NCBI GenBank assembly: GCA_963931925.1
Contig: OZ007580.1
Location: 7,818,134-7,882,133 of the forward strand
Direction: 5' to 3'
Origin: Onchidella celtica
Lineage: Eukaryota; Mollusca; Gastropoda; Systellommatophora; Onchidiidae
Length of the DNA: 64,000 nt
Numbering within the stretch: the first letter of the stretch is position 1; the number at the start of each line of letters is the position of its first letter. Positions 1-13,100 of the stretch are shown piece by piece. The notes under the pieces are model-generated. The model ran no database searches and was not told the origin of the DNA. It saw only the letters and a list, made by a program, of their open reading frames with translations. The translations under genes and the position numbers were made by a program.

Positions 1-402
1 GTTTTGGGATCTTGTTAGGAGACCGTAGTCTAATTACAAAGCCGTGATAGAGATCATAGTGAGTAGTGTTCACTGCTCGTCTACAGTTTACCCTGTAACA
101 TGCCACGGTCCCCTAGCAACAGCCAAGTTGGAAGTTTTGGGATCTTGTTAGGAGACCGTAGTCTAATTACAAAGCCGTGATAGAGATCATAGTGAGTAGT
201 GTTCACTGCTCGTCTACAGTTTACCCTGTAACATGCCACGGTCCCCTAGCAACAGCCAAGTTGGAAGTTTTGGGATCTTGTTAGGAGACCGTAGTCTAAT
301 TACAAAGCCGTGATAGAGATCATAGTGAGTAGTGTTCACTGCTCGTCTACAGTTTACCCTGTAACATGCCACGGTCCCCTAAACAACAGCCAAGTTGGAA
401 GT
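1..402. repeat. 133-bp tandem repeat, three copies
   Basis: A 133-bp unit starts at 1, 134 and 267. The first two copies look identical. The third changes near its end (CCCCTAAACAACAGCC instead of CCCCTAGCAACAGCC) and the array stops near 402. The array probably continues left of the window. The unit has no long open frame of its own; the short open frame across the third copy runs out into unique DNA and looks accidental. Function unknown. Confidence 0.9.
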
Positions 403-707
403 TTGTGTCGGACCCATATTTTCACTTCAAAGCCGTTTTTCTCAAAATCAGCTCTGCCGACTTATGCCGGGTTTTCTCATGCGCACTCACATATAGCTGA
501 ATTAAAATTCTTTGCATTTTTCTTTGTTACCATATTATATAAGAACAAATTTCCAGTTGAGGTAGCCAATATATATTCCAATATATTCCTTTTTCTTTTT
601 TTCAAAATCTATCAAATTATGAATGGGAGTCTTGAAAAACCTTACTTACTTAATGGCATATGTTCGTGTTCAGATTTTATGGTTTTAAGAATTAGCATGA
701 TTTTATA

Positions 708-2160
708 CATATGAAGGGGTCAAGGGAAAAACCGGTGATGTCAATTTTTTCATAAAATGAGTTAACACTGTGTCGGGATACAACACAATGGGAAGTTTAT
801 GGCTGTAGAAAAGACCAACGAAAACACGGGCACAGTCCGGAGTTATTAGAGGTTTTATAAAAGCCGTGCAATGGAAAAACCGGCGATGTCAGGAACGGAC
901 AATGGAAGAACCGGTGATGTCAATTTTTTATTTTGAATGGTCTCCCTTGTGGGTAATCAAACCCAATCAGGGCGTTAGAAAAAGTCACATGACCAAACAC
1001 TGTAAACAAAATGGCGGACGCCGAGAATCACCCAGAAGTGACAGAGAAACCAAAATAAACGAAAGATCAATGGAAGAGCAAGAGAAAATAAAAAGAAGGC
1101 ACGCCTCAGCGCACATTTAGGAGGTCCTCCATGTAACTGCCAGAGGTACAGATGCTTCGAGGTTACAAGTGTCGCAGAGCGACAGGATCTCTTGGATCAT
1201 TTCAACGTGCTCGCTACAAAAGATGCCCACGATAGGCTCCCCATATCGCAGGCTAAATATAATGACCTGCAGTTCCTGAAGCGTTTTTGCTGTCTGAGAG
1301 CTCAGGAGTTTTTTGACAGTCTGCTGGTAAATGAGGGGAGAGGAGCAAATTCCGAGTCTGAGGAAGATGGCACAGACTAGTTTTACTCTTACTTTGAAAA
1401 TTCTTTGTTTTTAAATCTGTGCATGTGTCTGGTTTTTGTTTTTATGTTCTCTGACTTTAAAAAAAAATATTTCTTCAGTTCATTTTAAATCATGGTAGAT
1501 CTACTCTGCAGTGCATTTTTGCCTCCTTTTCTTGTTTTGTCATCCTTGTTGTTTGTGTACTCATTTCTCGCTCATCTGACTTTTTCTTTAGCTTCCATTT
1601 CTGTTGTGTATTTAATAAAATTATGTTGGTTTCTATGTTCCCATTCAACATGACTCCAGTTATTTGGGAAATGGAACTCATATGCACTGTAGAATGAAAA
1701 ATTTGCACAAAAAGAAGAAGCTGGCTCCTGCCAAGTAGCCGCCGTGCTGCTATTCCTGTCATAATATAGCCATCATTTTAATAGTAAAGGTCTCAGATGA
1801 CAATAATCCAAGTTTCATCAGTGCTTTGGATAATTTCTTTGCCTCATTAGCACAGATACTAGTGCATCTGGTAGTGTTAGCCTTTGTTTCTCCTCAAAAT
1901 GCACCCAAAAAAGGGAAAAACCAGTGATGTCAAATTTGACCTTGTATGTTTAAAAACCTTCTAATTCATTATTCTACAAAGATATTGACCCAGCAATCTT
2001 TTTAAAAGACAGAGAAATGGACAAGGTTTTGAAATCCACAAACTGGAGAAAGTTTAAAATCATAAAACATTATGTTATAAGTCTTCAAACTTTGTTTTTC
2101 GTTTTTCTCAAAAGTTCAAAAACCTGACATCACTGGTTTTTCCCTTGACCCCTTCATATG
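708..2160. mobile_element. DNA transposon with 36-bp terminal inverted repeats
   Basis: 708-743 and 2125-2160 are inverted copies matching at 35 of 36 bases, beginning CATATGAAGGGGTCAAGG. CATATG is itself a palindrome, so the boundary between inverted repeat and target duplication cannot be fixed. The motif AAAACCGGTGATGTCA, or a close variant, recurs inside near 877, 905 and 1915, as expected for subterminal transposase-binding sites. The interior holds a degraded frame (1042-1380). No recognised DDE transposase is visible, so the copy is likely non-autonomous. The superfamily is not assigned; the ends loosely recall ISL2EU/Harbinger-type elements, but this is a guess. Confidence 0.8.
1042..1380 (+). 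pseudogene. Cysteine-motif ORF inside the 36-bp-TIR transposon
   Basis: An open frame runs from after a stop at 1039 to the stop at 1380. It contains GGPPCNCQRYRCFEV, then a polar helical stretch ending in an acidic tail (NSESEEDGTD). The only other long frame here starts at the ATG near 1012 (MADAENHPEV) and stops after about 15 codons, so a frameshift or a lost upstream exon is likely. The Cys-x-Cys-x4-Cys pattern followed by a helical segment is reminiscent of uncharacterised transposon-encoded proteins of invertebrates, but I cannot name the family. It lies wholly within the inverted-repeat element and is best read as part of its decayed coding region. Confidence 0.4.
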
Positions 2161-3389
2161 AGTCAATGCCAAATAAGAGTCAGCCAAATTGACAGCCAGG
2201 GGATTTTCTTATAACTTATAACTAAAATCTTATGAAGAATCCGGGGAAAGCAAAGTTGAAGGTCACTACCAGCAAGGTGAAAAGTATGGTTTTTGATGAC
2301 ACATTGCAGAATATGTGCAGAATTATTGCCCTTGATTCATCAGTTCATCACTTGTCATCATACATATAACATCTTACCATTTACTAAGTCAGTGCGATAC
2401 TAAGTGGATGCATTGCTTTCATGATGTATATAAAAATACCTGGTTTTGAAAATACACACTTTTGGCAATGTGAAATCCACTTAAGTGGCTGAACAGGTTG
2501 GCATCTCTGCTTAACTGCAACATATTTAAGAAAAAGAAAGTAAGACTGTCAGCAAAGTGTTAATATTTTAAAGAGATTGAACAAGTGAAAGATTTATTTA
2601 GAGTATACTAGGTTTATAAGGGCCCCCAGTGTCATGATCACATTAGGATCATAAATGCCGTGCTAGGTCACGACGTCAGTGAGTTAATTTTTACGATCTT
2701 GTTGATTATAACCAGCGTAGTTTGTCCTTGAGCTGTTCTCGTGAACAGTTTGTTTTGAAACACCTTTTTTCTGATGGATGGAGAGAAGGAGGGGCGAGAC
2801 AGAATAAATGTATAGCTAGGAATGACAGAGCAGTTCTCGACCCCGTGATTTTGATTAACATAGATAAGGGGCGAGTAAAGGTAGTTTATTTAGACGCTTA
2901 GTTGGCGTTTGGAAATTCGTGCATAAGAGTAGAAAGCACGGGGTTTGAAGATTTTAGTAGTTAATGTTTCGCATTTTAAATTTTGTCTAGACCGTAACAT
3001 TGACCTTGATTTTGGCGCAAGGCCATGACAAGCATAAATTAATATTGCAGGCTGAGCTGAAGCGACTGCACCAATCAAATGTATGAATCTGGACGGAAGG
3101 TCGAGACATAGCTTTAGTATTTAAACCCGTGCAGAGCTTAGATAGATGCCACATGTAGACAATCCATTTACGAGGTGGACGGCGATAGTCCTCAGCCAGA
3201 TGAGAGACATAGAGACGCAGTTGAGCAGTCCATATTGTGAGGAGCGCCATGATTTAAAGCTCCAGAGCTTAAGCTACTTGGTTTGATATGAACCCACAGC
3301 GTTTACATCCAGCGCTCTCACTCCCAGTGAGGGCCTAATGGTGAGAGTTCATACTAATTTGTAATGATGAAAGTGAACCGTTCTACAGG

Positions 3390-3680
3390 GGACAAGGTGG
3401 TCTAGAGGCAAGGTGCTCGCCTCTCATGCCAAGGGTCCCGGGTTCTAAACCCGGGCAGTGCAGGCATGTTGGAAATTGGATTTTTCTCATATTTTCAAGT
3501 CCCTGGTCCTATTGGGGGGTAGGATCGAGTACCTAGTCTTCTCGGATAAGGACGAAAAAATTCGGAGGGCCGGTGTGCACGTTGCGCACGTTAAAGATAC
3601 CTTGGCAGTTGGAAATCGTAAAGAGCAGGCCGAAAGGCCGCTGCCCGGGCAAAATTGAAATTGAAATTAATAGATTAAGA
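3390..3680 (+). repeat. tRNA-derived SINE
   Basis: The segment starts with a tRNA-like head. A box-A-like stretch (TGGTCTAGAGGCAAGG) is followed by a box-B-like GGGTTCTAAACCC, at a spacing normal for an internal Pol III promoter. A body without open frames follows, ending in a short AAATTG repeat near 3653-3670. The head cannot fold into a proper acceptor stem with a mature 3' end, so it is a SINE and not a tRNA gene. Confidence 0.6.
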
Positions 3681-4019
3681 TTTATCCATATCATCCCCCC
3701 TCCCCCACCAGCAACAACAAAAATTTATTATTATTCATTATTAAAATATAATTATATTGTTATTAATAAATTTTCAAATATTATTTGAGTTGTGAGTTGT
3801 GAACTGCTGTGAGTTGTGAACTGTTGTGAGTTGTGATCTGCGCCTAACAGGCTTCGTTACAATTTGCTCCGAGATAGAGAGAGAGAGTGAGTGAGACAGC
3901 GAGAGGGAAAGAAGCAGTGCAGTGTGTTTAGCGCCTCGCAGGCAGCTCCATTCTGCTCTGAGGTTGACATGAGATTGTGTGCATATTATGTACAATTAGA
4001 ATGTGGGAGTGAATGCGTT

Positions 4020-4113
4020 TGTAAAGTAGTAAATAAGTTCTGTAAAGCGCTTAGAGCCTGTGGAACAGGGTTAAGCGCTATATAAATGCCATTTATTATT
4101 ATTATTATTATTA
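4020..4113 (+). repeat. 3' end of a second SINE with ATT tail
   Basis: The sequence GTAAAGCGCTTAGAGCC, then TTAAGCGCTATATAAATGCC, then an ATT microsatellite (about 4093-4113), is the kind of 3' tail found on metazoan SINEs. The matching tRNA head is not adjacent, so this is a 5'-truncated copy or belongs to a composite with the SINE at 3390. Confidence 0.55.
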
Positions 4114-4554
4114 CTTACTTTTGAAGACAGTTTCAGAGCTACCGCCAGACAACGCATGGTTGTACAAGCATTCTCCATGGCGTGTCTAGAGGAAATGTCC
4201 ATATCATAACATGTCTCATTGAATTAATAGAATTTAAACTGTTATATCCGTCGCCGCATGCGCGGATTCTATTTGGCATATAACTCATATGACCTGCAAG
4301 TAGTTAGAGTGAATAAGTTAGTCTTTATAGAAAGCTGTAGTTTCATTAGTTAGATTCAGTTGCCTTTGAATTGATATTTATATTTATAATTATATTTGTT
4401 ACATTAATTCCTGTAATTAAACTGCCCTACAGTTCTGCTAAAAATCAAAGCAATTGATTTATTTAGTTTTTAGAGTGCAAGTATTTTTTTTGTGTGGGAG
4501 CGGACCTCGAAAGAGTGTCAGTCGAATTCTCCCCATCTAACCCACATCGCGACA

Positions 4555-4679
4555 CCCAGGTTGTGTCAGCTTACTTGGGAATGGTCACTTCTACCTCCAG
4601 TACAAGTTTAGTGTCTACATCTAGTAAGACCTGTCAAAAGATTTTCTGTGATTCCTGATTTTTCTCAAGTTCTCTCTGT
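4555..4679 (+). repeat. Duplicated fragment of EMSY exon 3 and its donor site
   Basis: This 125-bp block matches 7055-7179 at 123 positions. It carries the last 64 bases of EMSY exon 3 (from GTTGTGTCAGCTTAC), the same GTAAGA donor, and the first 56 bases of the following intron. The two differences fall in the coding part and would change Ser to Leu and Val to Met. CAG immediately before 4560 could act as an acceptor. An exon at 4560-4623 would end in phase 1, which is compatible with the exon at 5214. Whether it is ever spliced cannot be told from sequence. Confidence 0.85.
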
Positions 4680-5213
4680 CAGTGTTCTAATGTCCAAACG
4701 TAAAACTAATTTTTTGAAAATTATCATGCAGAATATCGCAGGGGAAATATTACCTTTCATGATCATAGATAACAGCTGAGAAAAACAGGTATAATTCACA
4801 CTGAATTACTATGAAAGAAAACAGTTGGAACCTAGTTTTATCTTTGTGTATGTTTGGTGACAAAAAAATAACATGCTGAAGAAAGGAAAGAAAGACATAC
4901 CTAAATCTGAAAACTGATTGAGACCATTGATAACTATTCCTTTGTTATCTAAAACAAAATATATGCAGCTAAGTGATATTTCTGTAACTTCATTGAAATT
5001 TTGGTAAGGTAACCCTCTTTCACGGTAGATTTCACATGCCGTTATTTGGCAATGACTCGTATTGTCAAATCCTTAATCTATAAAGGGATTTCCGCAAGAC
5101 ACACAGAAAGGCGTGGTATAATCACTTCTGACCCTTCGTCAACAAATAACAGTTTAAATTATTTCATGAGCATGAGTGTCTCAAAGTCTTTTCACATTTC
5201 ACTGTATTAATAG

Positions 5214-7123
5214 GAGCTGCTGCAGCACTGCCAAAGCCCTCCCGCTCTTCCAGCCCCACCTCTAATGTAGTGGTACTGCCAAGTGGAACATCTATCCATA
5301 TCAAAGGTATGTTGTTGAACAGACTAACCACATAATATATTTCATTTCTTGATAAAGTTACCTCATTGATCTGTCTGATCTGTAAACTTCTGTGGTCTTC
5401 ACATATCATTTCTCAGATAGGAGGATTACTACAAAGTTAGAAACATGGTATTATTGTTGTACAACAAGGAATTACTAGGATTACTGCTAAGTAAGAAATA
5501 AGGTATTATTGTTTTTATTGTTACCATCATCATTATCACCAAGTTATAATTGACTGTATTGTCATTTTCAAAGTACTTCCTCTGTAATTTACTGCCATCA
5601 AATTGTTTCTGTAAATTTGATTATAGAGTGAGGGATCCAGAGCCTAATGGGAAATCAAGATCATTGTTATTTGTTACCATTTTGTTTCATTATTGTTATT
5701 ATTATTAAAACCAGTGATAATCAAGATACCAGTATGGGCAGTGTTTTGAAGAACAAGTGGACGAATTGGATTGTCATGTATTTGAAAAAGGAAATCGAAC
5801 AAATAGTATTTTCACACCATGTATGCAGGAATGCTGAACCAAGACGAGGATGAAGAATTGAGTGCAAGTATTCCAGCAAGGCGCGCCAGTCATCGCAGTC
5901 TGTCAAATGACAGTCAGAATGCAGCTTCTGTCTCAACACAAACACCCCGTATTACCTACACTACGGCATCTAGTACTTTACCTGGCACATCGCCAGTGAA
6001 AATTACCATCAGCAAAAGCCCCCAAGGCAGGCCTATAAGTGTTCAGTCCAACTCTCAGCCCCCAAAGGTGAGAAAATTGACACTGATATCCAGGGCTGGA
6101 TTAAGGCCTTTAGGGGTCATAAGCAATTAAAAGATTTTGGTGCCCCCTTGGACTGTATAAGTAATTCAAAATATAAACGAACATTGAAAAATAATCGAGC
6201 GAGTCTTGTATGCCAACAAAATACTTCAATTTCTTCATTTATTGTGTTGGCCCCTTTTTGTGGACCCTGATTCAGCCACGTGATGTGCAGTTTTACACCA
6301 AATGGTCCATGGTAAATCCAGCAATGAAAAATTTCTGTGGTGCCCCCTCTCCCTCGATGCCCTAAGCATATGCTTATTTTGCTTAATGGTTAATCCAGCC
6401 CTGCTGGCATCATGTGATAAGTACAAAAAAAAAACAATGAAAAAAATCTCCATCCACCCAATGGAATTCTGAGTGTTCTTTCAGCAGCTGTTATTATGCT
6501 TATTGATGATAGCACAATGCTGGTTTGTTGCAAGTTGAAAAGATTTATTCAGTTTACTCGCATACTTGCATTTATCCAGTTTTAAACAGGTTTGTTGACA
6601 GCATTATAACTTTAAGAGTGTTTCATCTTGTGTGTTCTTCCAGCCGGATTCATCATCATATATTCTGAAAATTTACTGGAATAATCATTCAGTGGATATG
6701 AAAGTGAATCTCACATCTTTAAACTGCATTTATATATATTTCATATTGAGATACTCAGTTTTGTCCATCAGTTTGGGACAAGTTAAGATTTTCTTGTTTA
6801 ATGCTATTTTACAAAGCTCTTGCAAGCTAATCAGAAAAATGAAAGTTAAAGTGCTGTGGATTGCACAGATAATTACTTTTAAATTTGTCAGGTTATTCTG
6901 GTGACCAGTGCAGGGCCAGCTTCACAAACTACAGTCATTCAGCGTTCCATGTCAGGCCCGGTTGTGAGAACTCCACCCACCACACTGACCACATACTCAG
7001 GTCCAGGACCTCAGCGTTCCTCAGTTGTGATTCCAAGCGGGTCATCATCGGGTCCCCAGGTTGTGTCAGCTTACTCGGGAGTGGTCACTTCTACCTCCAG
7101 TACAAGTTTAGTGTCTACATCTA
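5214..7123 (+). CDS. EMSY: EMSY exons 1-3 of the window
   Basis: Exons are 5214-5306, 5829-6067 and 6892-7123. The first enters with two bases completing a codon and encodes AAAALPKPSRSSSPTSNVVV and following residues, matching the vertebrate block just before the acidic DEDE segment. The second encodes that segment (NQDEDEELSAS) and SPVKITISKSP. The third starts VILVTSAGP, so with the last Lys of exon 2 it recreates the KVI(I/L)VT(S/T) motif. Phases run 2-in/1-out, 2-in/0-out and 0-in/1-out. The intron after exon 2 starts GTGAGA and contains a hAT-like MITE 23 bp downstream of the donor. A 125-bp copy of the exon 3 end sits upstream at 4555. Confidence 0.9.
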
Positions 7124-10100
7124 GTAAGACCTGTCAAAAGATTTTCTGTGATTCCTGATTTTTCTCAAGTTCTCTCTGTTCTCTCACTGTTTCTAATTCT
7201 CGGTAAAAGGTTTGCTTTGTTTTTTTATCATACTTCAGTGAGTTTCTGAACATTTAGTTCTCAGGGGGCACGTGTGAGATAGTGTTGTATTTTCAGATTT
7301 CCCTGTCAATAAAAGCAGAAGTGATTAACGGTGAATGCACAGCGTTTTGTACTGTTGAAGTAAGTTGTATAACATTTTTATCTAATATCTATAGTTTCTT
7401 GTACAAGGGATAGAGGGAATAAGGAAGTATTGATGGAGTTTCAATGTGTGCAGGTGAGTTCTGTGTATCTAACATCATGATTGGAAAGAAATTTTTATTT
7501 TAAGCTGTACCAGTTCGTTTTACCATGGAAACAGTGACAGATAAGAATTTAAAGCTATTTATTTTCTGACATTGTCATTGTTCATGACAGTTTGAAATTT
7601 CTGCACGATTCACCCTTTATAAAGTGAGGAATTCAACGATTCGTTTCAGTCACTATGCCCTCTTCAGCAATGGGTTCATCCCCTGCCATGATTAGCCCAT
7701 CAATTCAAATAGGTCACGGAAGACTTAGGCCCAGAATTGTTCCACGACAACGCTACCCACCCATGATTGTAAGTTTTACATCAGGAGTGTTTTCATTCTT
7801 TAATCTCTGACACAAGGTAGCCTTGCTTCTTTTGATACTTTTGTGTTTACACATGAAAAATTGTAGAAAGAGAATGTCCAAGAAAGTTTTGACACCCTGT
7901 AACATTCATGTTCATTCATGTAGCACTCAGTGACACTGATTGTTAATATTTTCATACAGCAAGGTTTCAAGTACCGAACCTATTAGATTTTGTCAGGATA
8001 GTGGTTTATTACTGTCTACCCTGGCGACTCTGTTGTCTGAATAGGTAAAATATTGTAAAATGCTCGAGGGGCTCTATGTGTGTTTTCTTGCTGTCATCTA
8101 TTTTTATGTTGCCCTAACATTTTGCACAGACATCTGCTTATTTCATATGAAATTTGAATTTTCTCAGTAATTCAAACCCCAATTTGGTTCATATACTTGT
8201 AAAATTTGTCATTATATTATTATTATATTCTTAGTCCGCTGTTTACTGTTTATCGTAAAAGATCCCAAGATTTTGATTGTACAAATCTAAATTCTTTTCA
8301 AGCCACAACAGCAGAAACCAGGTGTGGTCCTACCTATGGGTCCCCAGCTTGTCACTCCCTCCCAAAATTCTGCGAGTATCCAGATGACTCCGAGCCAGCA
8401 TTCCACAGCTGGTATTCAGGTTACACCCAATCAGATTGGCAGTGGGAGCATCCAGGTGAAGTCACTTAGTAAACCAACCATACAGATCAAGCAAGAAGGA
8501 AGTGAGTGGATCCCCCTCTATGGAACTTGCGAAAGCCTTTAATGAGTGTAGAACTGCTACACAACACAAGAAATCAATTATAAGCACACATCACTTCATG
8601 TGGCTATGAGAAACCACCATAGTGGTTTCAGTGAGGATTAATTTTGAAGTGGGTGTCTTTTTTTTTTTCATTTTCAAGAAATTCCTTTTTTTTCAATTTC
8701 TTTTGCCCAATTGATTGAAAGCGATTGAAAGTGGTATGATAAAATAAAGTGGCACACAGAAGTATACATATTGTCTGCATGTATTCAAGACTTAATCCTG
8801 ACTGCACCTGCATACAATTCTCATAGTTCATCCACATAGGGAAATATGGAGACAGAAAAGTGTGTCGTTGTTATGCCAAACTTTTTTGTCTTAGATCTAG
8901 ATTTAGAATAAATTATTTTGTGGTGGTAAGTTAAACAAGAGGAGATGTACTGATAGTTTTGCAGAGAATTTTGACAGATCCATTCTATCTGGGGACACAT
9001 CCTCAAACTCAGTGGTAGAAATGTTTCATATAATAAATATGGACTCTTTTTGTGTAATGTGTTAAGCATAAGGAGAGGGACAGGTTCTTTTAAAATAGGT
9101 GTTCTCAGTCTGACAAAATCTGTAATCTTTCATATTTCTCGTGTCAGGTATGAAAATAATTACTCAGAGTGGTACTAGCAAGATACTGCCAAAACCATCT
9201 CAGATATCAGGCGGTGGGGGCACACCTGTTGTTATGGTCAACACCGGACAATCTGCAAGTGGCAGCACCTCAGGAGTTACCATGTTATCCAGATCTATTT
9301 CCTCTTATACTGGTGAGTTTTTATGGTGTGGTTGTTACAGGTGTTTCAACATGGCCGGACTTTGGTGAAAGGAACGAGTTATTTAAAGATGAAGACAAAA
9401 GAGTCATCTGAATCACATAGACTTCTACTAAGGAATTTGAGATACATTATCCAGAATAAATGTAATGATATTGCTCCAGAAAAGCCCTTCTGTGGGTGTG
9501 TGTTTTAACCAGTTCATGGTGACCATTTACTTCCTTGGAGAGTAGATATGGAAAAGAAAGGCATTAAACATATTAATGGATTTTTATCATAAAATAAGGA
9601 TGTGGGGTTTTCTCCACTTTGGAATATTGGAGACCGCTCTATGTGCTCTTGGGTGCTGGGAAATAAGTGTAATTTTGCTGCATTTGTTGATTACTTGTAG
9701 GTTGAAGAAAAAGCCCAGCTTAAGTATTTTTGTATGTTTTCTTTTTCTTTAGCTCATTCTGGTGGTAAAGTACTGAACATCACCACCCCGGGTGGTCGTG
9801 TCATTGCCACCACAACTAAAGCAACCAATGTGGTCACAGTTAATCCAAAGACGCTTCACCTCACAGCAGTTAAATCAGGGTCAGGTAGTACAACAGGTGA
9901 GATTTTTAGGGTTCATGTTAACTAGTAAATACCAGTGAAATACCATTTGCCAGAACAGATAACTTTAAAACTTCTAATTGCAAGTCTCGGGGATCAATTT
10001 TAATTGCTGAAATCATCTCAGAAGATTTTGTTCAAAAAGTCACAGGATGGTTACCCAATTAAAACCCGTAGAAAGAGATCAGATGAGCAGATGATCATGT

Positions 10101-13100
10101 GTTACATAACTCTGAAGTAGATAATCAGAGCTAAATCTTCAAGTGAGTTTGCTTCAACAGCTGTTAGTTTTCCTGGGAACAATTTTGACATTGGTGGCTG
10201 GGTGACGAGGGGGGATAGCCACACACAGGACAGGTTTTCAGAATTCTTGGACTAATCAGTGGATTTTTCAATTAAAGGAAACTTTTTCATCAGATTTCAA
10301 AATTATGACATCTTAGGTACAGTGTTTCAGGTGGTGGTGTACATATATTCTTGGCTTCAGTATCTGAAAAGTATTTTTATGCTTTGAGTTGCATACCATT
10401 TTCAATAAGGTTTTGAACCAATGTAAATTGATTCCTTGAATGTTCTATAGAAAAGTCTTGCCAGTTATAAAAATGAAGCTCACTGTTATGAGGATCAGTT
10501 TTATAAATTATGTCTTTGATAATCATAAGCAAACAAAAACATTGATGTGAAGAGAATTATATGTTGTGGGTATTGGTATGCTAAAACCACTGTGTTAGAA
10601 ATAGCTGGAAAATAGGTTGCCATAAAAAATTGTTACTTTTCTTCCGAACTGAAGACTCCTGAAAAAGATAGCATAAACTTGTGTGGTGTTGAGTAGATAC
10701 CGAAGTAATGATGGAGGTAAACTTGCTGTGAATGAGATGTAAGTGTGAGTAAGATAACTTTTTCTTGTCTCTCTCATTTAATCAAGTCTCCAAACCCAAT
10801 GTTATTGTGGTTCAGAAAACCCAGCACCCCAGGTTCCAGACCCCCATTGGTCAAGGGGGAACCAGCATCAGAACTATAACAACATCAGCCCTGCCTGGTG
10901 GTGTCTTCGACAAGGTAAACATTGAGTGGTTTATATTTAAACTGCCACAGATTTTTTCAGAATTCTTCAAGCACAGTTGTCATTATGCACGGTTTCTAGA
11001 AATGCTGTATAATCTATGAAAATAAGAGGGAGTTGAAAAAGTTATGCTGAACTCCAAGGCAAATACAAAACCTAGAAACATGCAATTTTCACTTAAATTC
11101 ATTTTAGAAAATGTAGTTTGCGACAAACGAATGAAATTGGATGTACCTATTTAGATTGTGCTCTGCAAGGACAATTTTAAAGTTGAGCCTCTTGCTCAAC
11201 CCTTTTTCATGCCATGACCAACATTCCTAGCTTTTCCTGTCCATTTTTTTAAATGAGAAACACAAAACAGCTTATTCTTTCATTGTCCTCTTTCTGAAGT
11301 TGTTTGCTTTTACCAGTCCAGCATTAAATTATCATGGTGTATAAAATAATTCCATTCGATGCTGAAAAAACCATTCTTTTGTAAGTGTAGCCTGGGCTAT
11401 TCTGCTTGTTATGTATAAAATTCTTAAAGCTCAAAATATGCAGAAGAATAAAGGCACTAAAATTACTGGCAATTTGATAAAATATATAAAGTATCTTGAG
11501 GGACTACAAAAACCTGCAGTTTCAGAAAGTGCTCTTATCAGAATAAAACAATGTGAGTTTTACTTCAGTTGTACTTTTTTTCTTATTATGTCTCTTTATT
11601 GCAGGATATCGTGGGGGTGGTCCAGAAAGATGCTCAGGGCAGGCATGTATTGAGTGCATCTAGTCCATCCATCACCAGCACCAGCACAGGAAGGACAGGG
11701 GAGAGGAGAGTCATCATTACTACTAGTGGAGGCAGCGGGGAAGTCAAACAGGTTGGTGCTGGTTGTTCACATCAGTGTAAGAAACTCCTCAGGTGGAGTG
11801 AGGCAGATTACAATTTTCAGAGGAAGGGTGGATTCTTTCATTAAATGTTTTGGCCTTTAGCTTCCTGATGTCTTTTAGAACCCTGGCCACACTGAGTTCT
11901 CGACTCTCGATGTTTGTCACCCAACTTTTTTTTTTGTGGTTGTCCTTGCCAGGCTCTTCTTTGGGTTTGAACTGGAACTGTTGGTTTCTGATGCAGGTGT
12001 CTTATCCATTCTGCCAATACTGCCAATGGTTATATGGTATAATTTTTGGCTATATAAATTTAGTGTTCATTTCTTTTACGCCAAATCCAGCAGGAAGCAT
12101 TTTCAGTTGTTGTTGCAATTTCCTTAAGGCCACTTCTAATTTTCCTGCCACTTCGAATGAGTTTTTTATTGAACCGTCAAATCCCCTTGCTCCTACTTCC
12201 ACAGCAAAATATACTTGACTTCATTCTGGCATTCCTTAGATCTCTCAGGAAATCTTGGTATTTGGCCACTTTGTATTTGTGCTGCTCCTCCATGTTTGCC
12301 TCATATGGGTTATGCATTACTGTTTGCCTGGTGACTTTTTCTACTGCGCAAATTTCATGCCCTAGGCACTACAGTGCATTTGAGTGAGGGTATCTACAAT
12401 GCGTTGACCCAGGCAATTAAGTTTTGTCTGTTCAAGGAGCTCAATTGCCTTTTTTTTGCTGAAGTAAATGGTATTGCAAAAGTAAAAAATGTAGACTGTC
12501 ACCAGTGTTAATCAAAGCACAGGAGTGCAAGTTTGTTGCTTTTCACTGGTTTTCTGGTTTTTTTTTTTGTGCTTTAGTATTCTAAGTATCTTGTACCCGT
12601 GTATGTTGATATGGTTCACTGCAGCTGAGTTAAGCAACAATCACGCTTACAGTTAGTATTTGTTCAGAATTTTCCTACTTTTTTTTTACTGAAAGGCCCC
12701 TTACATCTCAGAAATCATATACAATTCACAGTTAGCAATGAAATTTGTCACACATTGTAATTTAATTTTTTTACTTGTGATTCCTGACCCTCATAATATG
12801 TGAATTAAAAAACAGACTTCTAACCACAACCACTGCAAAGCGAATCAAAATGAAGATGTGATTCACATGAAAATTTTTTTGTATGTATTTTTTTTTACCA
12901 GCCGCTAAGTTGCAGGTCTTGTTTTCATGAAGCGTGTTCACAAAGGGCATTTCTTATCAGTAGTAGGCCACAACATAAATTGTGAGCAACACTTAACCCC
13001 ACTTGAAAACTATTACAGGGAAAGAATGTGAATTGAAAGAGCGAGACTTGCATACACAAGCAGATGAAGCTGAATGTCTTTATTATCATTATTGTTATTC

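Noticed and set aside
3395..3470. tRNA gene
   Set aside because: Boxes A and B are present, but the acceptor stem does not form and a SINE body follows.
1..5213. ENT domain of EMSY
   Set aside because: No frame in this stretch resembles the ENT domain; the N-terminal exons must lie further upstream.
11841..12026. 61-codon minus-strand frame (MAVLAEWIRHLHQKPTVPVQ)
   Set aside because: No second supporting exon, start context or recognisable domain. It lies inside an EMSY intron.
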